Below are positions 42,031 through 49,612 of a DNA stretch of 64,000 nucleotides, one piece after another (the stretch's first letter is position 1; the number at the start of each line of letters is the position of its first letter). The translations under genes and the position numbers were made by a program. The notes under the pieces were generated by a model. It ran no database searches. It saw only the letters and a program-made list of their open reading frames with translations, and was not told where the DNA came from. The stretch comes from Prevotellaceae bacterium UBA4372 (GTDB taxonomy: Bacteria > Bacteroidota > Bacteroidia > Bacteroidales > Bacteroidaceae): the NCBI GenBank assembly GCA_002391275.1, contig DGSC01000058.1:1-64000 (forward strand). Reading direction: 5' to 3'.

Positions 42031-44649
42031 ATGAAAAGAATTCTCTCCCTCTTCGTCTTGTATGTTGCGACTCTGTCGCTTCCCCACCCCCTACAAGCCT
42101 CAACCCCTCACCTCGACGGTGTCCCCTACACCGAGGCCACTCAGCACTCTGCCCGCGTTCTTGACCAGATCATCAAAGTCAACAACTACTGGCAAGCCCA
42201 CAACACCCCCTACGTCCGTTCCTTCTGGGACCACGCCGCCTACCACACAGGCAATATGGAAGCCTACCGCCTCACAGGCCGTGCCGACTGGTACGCCTAC
42301 ACCGACAAATGGTGCAGACATAATGAATGGAAAGGTGCCAAGTCTGACGACCGTGCCAACTGGAAATACAAGACCTACGGCGAAGGTCAGGACTTTGTCC
42401 TCTTCGGCGACTGGCAAATCTGCTTCCAAACCTATATAGATATGTACAACCTCGTGCCTGCTCCCTACAAAGTAGCACGTGCCATCGAGGTCATGAGCCA
42501 CGAATGCAGCATGACCGACACCCACTTTTGGTGGTGGGCCGATGCCCTCTACATGGTCATGCCCGTCATGACGAAGATGTACAAGCTTACCGGCGAGATC
42601 AAGTATCTCGACAAGCTCTACGACAACTTCCTCTGGTCCGACAGCCTGATGTACGACAAGGAAGAACAGCTCTACTACCGCGACGCCAAATATATCTACC
42701 CGAAGGTCAAGACCGCCTGCAACGGTGGCAAGAGCTTCTGGGCACGCGGCGACGGATGGGTCCTCGCAGGTCTCGCCAAAGTCCTTGCCGATATGCCCCA
42801 CGACTATAAGAACCGCCCCATCTTCGTGCAGCGCTTCCGTGAGTTGGCCGAAGGCGTAGCCCGTGTGCAGCGCCCCGACGGATATTGGAGCCGCAGTATG
42901 CTCTGCGAAGACGATGCGCCTGGACCCGAAACATCAGGTACAGCCTTCTTCACCTACGGCATGCTTTGGGGCGTCAACAACGGATATCTCGACCGTGAGC
43001 GCTTCAACCCCGTCATCATGAAAGCCTGGAAATACCTCTCCGAGACAGCTCTCCAGCCCGACGGAAGCATAGGCTTCGTACAGCCCATCGGCGAGAAGCC
43101 CGACCCCACCAAGACTGTCGATGCCCACTCCCAAGCTCCCTTCGGCACTGGTGCATGGCTCCTCGCAGCCTGCGAGATGGTCCGCTACATCAATGCTGAT
43201 CCCTTAGTTCCCACTCCCGACCCTCTGGACACTAAACGCTCCGCTCTCAACTCCATCTACCACCACACCCCCACCATACCCGCCTCAGGTCGAGTGGGCG
43301 ACGCATTTATCGCCACCACAGGCTCCGCCACCCCTGCTGACCCACTCCTTCGCAACGTCGGCCACGAAAGCCTTGGCTCCTACGAGATCCAGAACCCCAC
43401 AGACGACAATATCGCACAAGTCATTCAGCTTACCGACATGGCCACCCTCTGCAAGGCCAACGTCGCCGTCGCCCGCGAGTTCTTTATCCTTGACTCCGAC
43501 CGCAACGAAGTGCCCTACCAGATTACTCACGACGGCCGCGTCATCGTCTTCGCTTCCATACGCCCCCACTCCAGCATCACCCTTACCATGTACAAAGGCC
43601 AGCCTCTTGACTACGAGCTCACCTGCAACGGACGCATCTACCCCAACCGCTGGGATGACCTCGTCTGGGAGAACGACCGCTGTGCATGGCGCTTCTATGG
43701 CCCCGACGCCCATAAGCACATGAAGAACCCCGCCTATGGCTTTGACACCTTCACGAAGAACACATCCCACCCCATTCAGGATCAGCTCTATCACAACGAG
43801 CTCACATCCTACACGGTCAACAGCCGCATGCAGCGCGCCAAGAGCCCCCTCAACTGGAACGAAGTGCACCGCGGCTACACCTACCACCGCAACCATGGTG
43901 CAGGGATGGACGCCTACACCGTAGGCCCGACACTCGGTGCCGGCGCTGCAGCCCTCATGACCACAAAGTCTCAAGACCTTATATACCCATTATATTATGA
44001 GAAGGCTGAAATTCTGGACAACGGGCCTCTCCGCTTCACCGTCCGCATGACCTTGCCCGCCCAACCAAAGAGTGCGCTCGGCGGTTCTCACTCTGAATCT
44101 AAAGACTCTATCCACGAGATACGCCTCATCACCCAGGACTGCGGCAGCCATTTCGCCCGCGTAGAAATCACCTACGAAGGTCTTACGGAGCCGACACCCG
44201 TCTGTGCTGGAATCGTCGTCCACGAATCAGCCCCCGACGCCTACGTTCTCAACCAGGAAGAAGGCTTTGTTACATATGCTGAACCCCTTGACAACGCCGA
44301 CAAGCGCATGAATGGCGAGCACTACCTCGGCATCTTTGTGCCTGGAGTTGACAAGGGACAAGTGAAAATGGGCAATGCCAAAAAGACAAAGAAGAAGGGA
44401 AAGAACTCGTCAACTCATCAACTCATCAACTCATCAACCAAAGCACAATATCTCCCCCTGCCCGAGAAGCGTTCCGGCGGCATAGGCCACGCCATCATCC
44501 AGACCACCTACACCCCAGGCCAACCCTTTGTCTACTACACCGGCAGCGCTTGGAGTCTCTATGACGTACCTACCCGTGCCATCTGGCAGCAGACACTACG
44601 GAATGAGAAGGCCATCCTCACCAATGGTCTCCGTCTCGTAGAGCACTAA
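42031..44649 (+). CDS. GH105-type unsaturated glucuronyl hydrolase fused to a DUF4861 domain
   Basis: 872 residues with a signal peptide (MKRILSLFVLYVATLSLPHP). Residues about 40-390 resemble GH105/GH88 (alpha/alpha barrel): SFWDHAAYHTGNMEAYRLTG, the likely catalytic Asp in HFWWWADALYMVMPVM, FWARGDGWVLAGLAKVL and PETSGTAFFTYGMLWG. These enzymes remove unsaturated uronic acid residues left by polysaccharide lyases, for example from rhamnogalacturonan. Residues about 430-870 match DUF4861 (WRFYGPDAHKHMKNPAYGFD), a domain often found with GH105. An 8-bp tandem repeat at 44404-44435 adds the stretch NSSTHQLINSSTK. It starts 19 bases after the DHH gene. The signal-peptide palindrome is at 42064. 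Confidence 0.87.
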   Translation: MKRILSLFVLYVATLSLPHPLQASTPHLDGVPYTEATQHSARVLDQIIKVNNYWQAHNTPYVRSFWDHAAYHTGNMEAYRLTGRADWYAYTDKWCRHNEWKGAKSDDRANWKYKTYGEGQDFVLFGDWQICFQTYIDMYNLVPAPYKVARAIEVMSHECSMTDTHFWWWADALYMVMPVMTKMYKLTGEIKYLDKLYDNFLWSDSLMYDKEEQLYYRDAKYIYPKVKTACNGGKSFWARGDGWVLAGLAKVLADMPHDYKNRPIFVQRFRELAEGVARVQRPDGYWSRSMLCEDDAPGPETSGTAFFTYGMLWGVNNGYLDRERFNPVIMKAWKYLSETALQPDGSIGFVQPIGEKPDPTKTVDAHSQAPFGTGAWLLAACEMVRYINADPLVPTPDPLDTKRSALNSIYHHTPTIPASGRVGDAFIATTGSATPADPLLRNVGHESLGSYEIQNPTDDNIAQVIQLTDMATLCKANVAVAREFFILDSDRNEVPYQITHDGRVIVFASIRPHSSITLTMYKGQPLDYELTCNGRIYPNRWDDLVWENDRCAWRFYGPDAHKHMKNPAYGFDTFTKNTSHPIQDQLYHNELTSYTVNSRMQRAKSPLNWNEVHRGYTYHRNHGAGMDAYTVGPTLGAGAAALMTTKSQDLIYPLYYEKAEILDNGPLRFTVRMTLPAQPKSALGGSHSESKDSIHEIRLITQDCGSHFARVEITYEGLTEPTPVCAGIVVHESAPDAYVLNQEEGFVTYAEPLDNADKRMNGEHYLGIFVPGVDKGQVKMGNAKKTKKKGKNSSTHQLINSSTKAQYLPLPEKRSGGIGHAIIQTTYTPGQPFVYYTGSAWSLYDVPTRAIWQQTLRNEKAILTNGLRLVEH
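42064..42082 (+). repeat. Signal-peptide hairpin in the GH105-DUF4861 gene
   Basis: GTTGCGAC, loop TCT, GTCGC. The left half is identical to 38424 but the last three bases of the right arm differ, so only about five pairs remain plus partial outer pairing. It lies 33 bases after the ATG. Confidence 0.7.
44404..44435. repeat. 8-bp tandem repeat (four copies) inside the GH105-DUF4861 coding region
   Basis: Unit AACTCATC, first copy AACTCGTC. Because 8 is not a multiple of 3, gain or loss of one unit would shift the reading frame about 80 codons before the end. Confidence 0.85.
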
Positions 44650-44660
44650 CCCCAACCGAC

Positions 44661-44688
44661 TAATTCATAATTGATAATTCATAATTGA
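44661..44688. repeat. 14-bp tandem duplicate after the GH105-DUF4861 gene
   Basis: Unit TAATTCATAATTGA, two perfect copies head to tail. It has the same unit length and copy number as 4337-4364 but a different sequence. Confidence 0.8.
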
Positions 44689-44719
44689 TTCCTCTCCTAA
44701 TCAGTAATTCTTCACTCAT

Positions 44720-44806
44720 TTCGACATAACCTATCATGTCTGGCAACGCATGGCCGACGACATCGACATCAACCACCTCGAACGCCTCGAACGCTACAAA
44801 TACTAA
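44720..44806 (+). pseudogene. Possible 3' remnant of an unidentified gene
   Basis: 28 codons read FDITYHVWQRMADDIDIN then HLERLERYKY and a stop, which looks like a genuine protein tail. There is no start codon or upstream coding sequence. Family not recognised. Confidence 0.3.
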
Positions 44807-44810
44807 TCAT

Positions 44811-44973
44811 TTCACTGACCGCGAGTTGGAAACGAAGCGTCTGCAACTGAACTTTGAGAATGGAGTACTCCATTCTTATCTTACCTCAGCGCATGGGTAA
44901 GACGTCCCTCGTGAAAAAAGTGAAGGCCATCACCGAGAGCCCCATCTTTAAGGTAGTGTATATGGATATCTAA
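44811..44973 (+). pseudogene. Remnant of an AAA/archaeal-type ATPase gene (frameshifted, truncated)
   Basis: One frame from 44811 reads FTDRELETKRLQLNFENG, which resembles the N-terminal region of the Bacteroidetes ATP-binding protein family that begins FxDRExE. At about 44863 the coding sequence shifts by +1 and continues as ILILPQRMGKTSLVKKVKAI, a Walker A motif in family context, then stops at 44971 after VVYMDI. Roughly the first 50 residues of a protein that is usually 350 or more remain. This looks like decay after deletion. Confidence 0.65.
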
Positions 44974-44988
44974 AATGTTGCACAGAAC

Positions 44989-46458
44989 ATGAATAAACGA
45001 ACTATCATCACCATTCTGCTCGCCGTCATAGCCATGGCGGGCAAGGCTCAGACTGTCAAGATAGCTACCATCAAAGGTTATTCGCCAGCACTCGACAATA
45101 GTACTGTGGCAGCGTGTTTTATTGAAAATATGCGCGTCGCATCCGACACGGTTTCCGGTGGACACTTTACCCTTTCAGTTCCTGTAGAAAAGCTGAATCA
45201 GTGTTATATTTTTCTAAGGGGCAAGGGTTGTCCCAACTATCTGATGACACTTTACTTGAAGCCTGATGTGACAATCAGCCTAACTGGCTCCGACTGTCTT
45301 TACCCCTTATGGCAAGTGGACAGCCCCGTGGCAGAACAACGAACACAGAACCGAATCGTAGAGCATACAAGCGAAACCATCAGAGAGTATCTCTTGCTCA
45401 ATCTGGCTGATGCACCTTGGGAAAAGTTGGAACCACTTTGCACAAAGCTCTTTAAACAAACGATGGACATCCTTCCGTCGCTACCCGTAGATGCAGCATC
45501 ACTTTCAGAACTGGAACTTGTAGCACGACATGCAAAGAACACGAAAGACTTTCCCTATAAGCAACAGCTCGAAGAACTGTTTGCAGCTACTGTGGCCCGC
45601 GCTCCAAAAGGTTTTGAGCAGGAACTGACGATGATTCACTCTTTTGTCTATCCTACACATGTTCAGCAGGTAGGGGAAGAAGCCGTTGATGCCGAACTTT
45701 TTGACATGAACGGCCAACGGCACAACCTGTTCGAAGCTTTATCCGACGGACGCTACGTCCTGCTTGACTTTTGGAATCTTGGCTGTGGTCCGTGTAGGAT
45801 GGCCGAGCCCGAGATGCGTGCTGTCTATGAAAGAATGAAAGATAGACTGGAAATTATTGGCATCAATCAAGACAAGCCCTCTGCATGGCAAGAGAGCGAC
45901 TGGAGCAAGAAGATTGTCTGGAAGAACTGGAACGACGGGAAAATGGGTAAAGGAGGTGTCGGAAGCCGCTATTGCGACGAGGATGCCATACCATACTATG
46001 TACTTCTTTCGCCCGAAGGTCGTATCGTCTGGAAGTCTGTTGGCTACGGGCAGGGCATGTTCTTAGGAATGGCCGAGACCATCAATGGCCCCAAGCAAGA
46101 TAACAGCCCGAACTTGTCATTGGCTGTTCGCCATATCAATGTCTGTCCTGACAGAACGACTATTGCTTTCCGCTACTATGGGAAGGAAGGCTACTGGTTC
46201 CGCATTGTCGGCGATTCATACCTCACAACCAATGGAAAGCGATACAGGGTGACAGCAACAGACGGAATTAAACTTGGCGAGGAGACCGTTCCAAATATGA
46301 AAGCATCCACGGCCACCGAAGGCATCATGGGAGACATGTACTACTGCGACTTCACCCTTACCTTTGAACCATTTGAAACCATTCCCACCACCTTTGATTT
46401 CAAAGAAGGAGACAGCAAAGACGCTTTCGTCATACGCAACATTACAATTGAAAAATAA
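44989..46458 (+). CDS. Secreted TlpA-like thiol-disulfide oxidoreductase
   Basis: 489 residues. The signal peptide is MNKRTIITILLAVIAMAGKA. The N-terminal region (about 20-110) is beta-rich, like the DUF4369 region common in Bacteroidetes TlpA proteins. A helical linker leads to a thioredoxin-fold domain with VLLDFWNLGCGPCRMAEPEM, its CGPC active site at about 266-269, and the cis-Pro region AIPYYVLLSPEGRIVWKSVG. A C-terminal beta-rich extension of about 110 residues follows. It probably reduces or isomerises disulfides in the periplasm or at the surface. No partner is evident; the gene begins 15 bases after an ATPase remnant. Confidence 0.87.
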   Translation: MNKRTIITILLAVIAMAGKAQTVKIATIKGYSPALDNSTVAACFIENMRVASDTVSGGHFTLSVPVEKLNQCYIFLRGKGCPNYLMTLYLKPDVTISLTGSDCLYPLWQVDSPVAEQRTQNRIVEHTSETIREYLLLNLADAPWEKLEPLCTKLFKQTMDILPSLPVDAASLSELELVARHAKNTKDFPYKQQLEELFAATVARAPKGFEQELTMIHSFVYPTHVQQVGEEAVDAELFDMNGQRHNLFEALSDGRYVLLDFWNLGCGPCRMAEPEMRAVYERMKDRLEIIGINQDKPSAWQESDWSKKIVWKNWNDGKMGKGGVGSRYCDEDAIPYYVLLSPEGRIVWKSVGYGQGMFLGMAETINGPKQDNSPNLSLAVRHINVCPDRTTIAFRYYGKEGYWFRIVGDSYLTTNGKRYRVTATDGIKLGEETVPNMKASTATEGIMGDMYYCDFTLTFEPFETIPTTFDFKEGDSKDAFVIRNITIEK

Positions 46459-46497
46459 GCCTTAAAAAAGAAAACCACCTCACCGTGTAGCTCACCT

Positions 46498-46629
46498 TCA
46501 TAGCAACGGCAGTGGGAAGGTTGTAACAAGAGCTGAACTCGACATCTCTTGCTGGTAGTTATGCATTCGCCCATCATATCCGTCATCGGCAATGGCGTGT
46601 ACTTTTTGAAATAGGTAACCTTTGTTCAT
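46498..46629 (-). CDS. Possible 43-residue small ORF with its own promoter
   Basis: On the minus strand an ATG at 46629 opens 43 codons beginning MNKGYLFQKVHAIADDGYDG and ending LVTTFPLPLL. It is not recognised and has no signal peptide. Its main support is a consensus -7 box, TACCTTTG, 22 bases upstream. It runs toward the 3' end of the TlpA-like gene. It could be a chance frame or part of an antisense RNA. Confidence 0.25.
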   Translation of the reverse strand: MNKGYLFQKVHAIADDGYDGRMHNYQQEMSSSALVTTFPLPLL

Positions 46630-46651
46630 GGTATTGCAGCTTTGTGGCAAA

Positions 46652-46682
46652 AACAAAGGTAAAAAAAAAGGCTGAAGCCCAA
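46652..46682 (-). promoter_or_regulatory. Possible minus-strand promoter overlapping the 46.7 kb terminator
   Basis: Read on the minus strand: TTG at 46682-46680 and TACCTTTG at 46659-46652, 20 bases apart. It would direct transcription toward the TlpA-like gene. The -33 falls in the terminator stem-loop, so this may be coincidence. Confidence 0.35.
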
Positions 46683-46705
46683 GTGAAGGGCTTCAGCCTT
46701 TTTTT
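46661..46705. terminator. Bidirectional intrinsic terminator
   Basis: GGCTGAAGCCC (46670-46680) and GGGCTTCAGCC (46688-46698) form a perfect 11-bp stem with a 7-base loop. A run of nine A precedes it and seven T follow, so it can work on both strands. Confidence 0.92.
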
Positions 46706-46956
46706 GTTTCGTGAAAAAGATTTTACGGACAGCAACAATTAAATTCGCAACTGTCCGTTAAACACTATTTTGGTCTTTCTAAGTTTTTACAACAAAGCAT
46801 TTAGGAATGTCGACAATAGCAGACATGCCCGAAGCTCGCCTTCTGAGATCGGTTGGTCTGCGAACTGCGAAAATCAACTATACTGACAAGCCCTTTTCAT
46901 TCCCTTTTTATTGCCCTCTGCATATAAGGGAAACAGGACACGCGCCCAGCCGATTT
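46706..46956. other. Intergenic stretch with one hairpin, otherwise nothing identified
   Basis: An 8-bp inverted repeat ACGGACAG (46725-46732) / CTGTCCGT (46751-46758) with an 18-base loop is present. No gene is supported; a frame opening at 46807 runs through the large palindrome and reads the same peptide motifs on both strands, so I do not accept it. Confidence 0.4.
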
Positions 46957-47026
46957 GATTATTCCATGACCTTGGAACAATCATTCGATGGTCATGGAAT
47001 GATTGTTCCAAGGTCATGGAATAATC
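46957..47026. repeat. 30-bp perfect inverted repeat with nested 11-mers
   Basis: Arm 46957-46986 is the exact reverse complement of arm 46997-47026, with a 10-base loop. The 11-mer ATTCCATGACC occurs once forward (46961-46971) and twice in reverse (46990-47000 and 47012-47022), so part of the loop is built from the same unit. It is too long and too perfect for chance, and lacks the T-tract of a terminator. Confidence 0.92.
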
Positions 47027-47086
47027 AACACGCCCATATGTGTCGCGGTCTTCAACCAAATAAAACCGCTTAAAGGGCCTGGCTTA

Positions 47087-47278
47087 ATGGCCTCAACGCT
47101 GGATGATATTTCCATTCTTTTAATGGACTGCTGCCCGAAAGCATACGAAGGATCTTGGTAAACTCCTTACCAACTATTGAATCCAGCGGATGATGCTGCA
47201 CGAAAGTATACGGTGGAACTTGTCAAAAGGCTGAAGTTGAGAATAAGGAAGTTAAGCCGCCATGCGATCAATAACTAA
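47087..47278 (+). pseudogene. Possible degraded short coding sequence
   Basis: A frame from ATG 47087 reads MASTLDDISILLMDCCPKAY, hits a stop at 47159, then continues in the same frame for 38 codons ending KLRIRKLSRHAINN and a stop at 47276. The basic helical tail looks protein-like. I recognise no family. The remaining sequence up to the M48 gene shows a weak -7-like TACCTTCG at 47493-47500. Confidence 0.25.
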
Positions 47279-47551
47279 ATGCTCGGACACGCTGGCGCTG
47301 ATAGTAATGGTCCTTATGGTCAACAGAGTTAGTGTTTTTGGACGTATTCAGCGGACATTAACCGATTAAATTAGCCATGCAACGACAGGATTACCTAAAC
47401 TCTTTTGTAACAAATAAAGCTCAATAATATCTGTTTAACGATGAAAAAGGGAAAAAAGATATGCTTAATGCCTAACTTATTGGAAAAAAGCTTACCTTCG
47501 TACCGAATAAGCCGATGCCAGTCATCAGTCACAACGTTTACAGCCATCATT

Positions 47552-48349
47552 ATGCCTATAAGACTATTCAGATTATTATTACTCTTCACGCTCGTTTTTA
47601 CGCCAGTGTACTCTCAAGCCCAAACGGGATGGAGCGGCATGTTGTCGAGTGTATTGAAAACGGGACAGGCGCTGACAATCACCGATGAGCAACTCGCTGA
47701 AACGGTGCGAGAAGCCATTGAGGTCATGGACAAGGAATATGCCGTTTGCTCACCCAACAACAAGTATACAAAGCGATTATCAAAGTTGACAAAGAACATG
47801 GAGTATGTCGAAGGCATAGAGCTGAACTTCAAAGTCTATCAAACCAAAGAGGTGAATGCTTTTGCTTGTCCAGACGGCAGTGTCAGAGTTTATTCCGCAT
47901 TGATGGATATCCTTTCAGACGACGAGCTCCTTGGTGTTATCGGCCATGAAATTGGGCATGTAGCCTTGCGCCATTCAAAAAAGGCATGGCAATGGGCGCT
48001 TTTACGTAGCGCAGCCTCCGATGCTATCGGTGCGGTCAGCGAGACATGGTCAAATCTTTCGGACACCGTATTAGGTGACATCTTTAGTGCTGCCATTACG
48101 GCAAAACATTCGCGTGAGCATGAAAGCCAGGCTGACAATTACGGATATGATTTCTTAAAGGAATGCGGCATGAACCCTTGGGCTATGGGCAAAGCGTTCA
48201 TGAAGCTGAAAGCGCTCTCCCAGCAAAAAAACAACTCTCGTATACAAAAATGGTTACAGGTTTTTTCCTCCCACCCCGACTTCGACACGCGCATAGAACA
48301 GATGCGCCTACGAGCGCAGGAAGACGGCTATGAAACAGACGACCTTTAA
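47552..48349 (+). CDS. Secreted M48 family zinc metalloprotease
   Basis: 265 residues. The signal peptide is MPIRLFRLLLLFTLVFTPVYSQA. The zinc site is VIGHEIGHVALRH (His 132, Glu 133, His 136), with the third ligand in the HESQADNYGYDFL segment. This arrangement fits BepA/LoiP-like periplasmic M48 proteases that act in envelope quality control. The C-terminal SSHPDFDTRIEQMR is typical of the family. I chose ATG 47552; the in-frame ATG at 47441 adds 37 basic residues that do not look like a signal peptide, and a -7-like box lies within them. Confidence 0.9.
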   Translation: MPIRLFRLLLLFTLVFTPVYSQAQTGWSGMLSSVLKTGQALTITDEQLAETVREAIEVMDKEYAVCSPNNKYTKRLSKLTKNMEYVEGIELNFKVYQTKEVNAFACPDGSVRVYSALMDILSDDELLGVIGHEIGHVALRHSKKAWQWALLRSAASDAIGAVSETWSNLSDTVLGDIFSAAITAKHSREHESQADNYGYDFLKECGMNPWAMGKAFMKLKALSQQKNNSRIQKWLQVFSSHPDFDTRIEQMRLRAQEDGYETDDL

Positions 48350-48382
48350 GATATATTATAGGCACCAGCACAGCGAGGCACC

Positions 48383-48415
48383 AAGTCACAGGTACCAATG
48401 ATTTCCCTGTGACTT
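48383..48415. terminator. Hairpin between the convergent M48 and lipoprotein-like genes
   Basis: AAGTCACAGG (48383-48392) pairs with CCTGTGACTT (48406-48415) over a 13-base loop. There is no T-tract, so function as an intrinsic terminator is uncertain. The genes on both sides point at it. Confidence 0.4.
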
Positions 48416-48554
48416 CGAGTACTATATTCGTTTATTTAGGAATGACATAGCAGTTGCGAAAAAGCTCCTGCGGACCATGGAACTTATTCCTATCAAATGA
48501 ACAAACTGCTATGCCATTCCCTGTTAGTAATTCTGAATATAGGAATTTAACGCC

Positions 48555-49352
48555 CTACTTCAACCCGCCCCATGTGCCGCGAATAGGCTTACACTGAACG
48601 TAGCACGACGAGCAATTGAATACTTTATAAAGGTTTCCATCATACTCCTGGAACACTTCAACACCACGTTGGAACGAATCCCATCCGCCTGACGCAAGAA
48701 TATACAGGTACGTGACTTCACCGCCTGTAAGCGGAGCATCCTGAACACGATTGGGCGAGATGGTCATTTCCACCGTGTATGGTTCTTCAGGCGCATAGGC
48801 ATTCGTGTTCGTTGCTCCTTTCAGGAGAGCTGCTGCCATGTAACGTTGGATATAGCCATCATTCTCAGGGCTATATTCTGATGGCACCAATTTCGTCTTC
48901 AGTATTCTTACAATGCCACTTACCGTAGCATCGCTGTTGCAAAGCAGCTGTAGGCACTTTTCACCTGTGGAAGCATTACGGGCATAAATTTCTATAGCCA
49001 TAGGTATCATTGCAGCAGTTCCTTGTACAGACTTGCCAAGTAAACCTTCATATACCGCTTTAAACTCAGTATAACCGGATGGAATATTCGTGAACTCGAC
49101 CCATGCCGTAGCGTTCTTATGTTCTGTTCCATTCACATCAATACTTCCCTTGACCGTATAACTGTGATTTCCATAAGTGATTGTGTTGCCTTCAACATTG
49201 GCCGTTTTCTTTTCTTCATTCACCAATGATGACCACTTATCCTTATCACCAGCCCCAGATTCATCCGATTCACACATGCCTGCTGTAAAAGTCACAAAGG
49301 CTAAGCCTGATAAGAGAAATAACAGACTTTTGGATAAAAATTCTTTTTTCAT
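48555..49352 (-). CDS. Exported protein of unknown function (possible lipoprotein)
   Basis: 265 residues. The N-terminus MKKEFLSKSLLFLLSGLAFV is a signal sequence and TAGMCESDES may be an imperfect lipobox. The mature part is beta-rich: ITYGNHSYTVKGSIDVNGTE near the start, a YTEFKAVYEGLLGKSVQGTA segment, and a C-terminal FNCSSCYVQCKPIRGTWGG with three Cys. I cannot assign a family with confidence. It stands alone on the minus strand between + strand genes and has its own promoter. Confidence 0.75.
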   Translation of the reverse strand: MKKEFLSKSLLFLLSGLAFVTFTAGMCESDESGAGDKDKWSSLVNEEKKTANVEGNTITYGNHSYTVKGSIDVNGTEHKNATAWVEFTNIPSGYTEFKAVYEGLLGKSVQGTAAMIPMAIEIYARNASTGEKCLQLLCNSDATVSGIVRILKTKLVPSEYSPENDGYIQRYMAAALLKGATNTNAYAPEEPYTVEMTISPNRVQDAPLTGGEVTYLYILASGGWDSFQRGVEVFQEYDGNLYKVFNCSSCYVQCKPIRGTWGGLK

Positions 49353-49416
49353 AGACTTGAAAATTTAAAGATAAGAAACGGATTTAAGATAATGTAAACA
49401 TATAATTATCTTTCCG

Positions 49417-49444
49417 CAAATATAAATATAAAAAGGATATGCAA
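49417..49444 (-). promoter_or_regulatory. Promoter of the minus-strand exported protein
   Basis: On the minus strand, TTG at 49444-49442 and TATATTTG at 49424-49417, with 17 bases between. The leader would be about 60 bases. The surrounding 49353-49612 region is AT-rich and also carries TAATTTTG at 49550-49557, a possible -7 box for the pyrophosphatase gene. Confidence 0.55.
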
Positions 49445-49612
49445 GGAAAAAGACGAACAAAAAATGAAGAAAAGAAAGCAAAAAACAGAAAATTCTTGCA
49501 CATATTAGAGATTTTTGAGCATATTAAGCCTACGATTGAAAAAACTTTTTAATTTTGCAGGCAGTATTCTTCAACAGATTTATTTAATTCAACATTTAAC
49601 ATTCTAACCACC

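Noticed and set aside
46807..47073. Open frames on both strands across the large palindrome
   Set aside because: The shared peptide pieces on the two strands come only from the inverted repeat, and neither frame has independent support.
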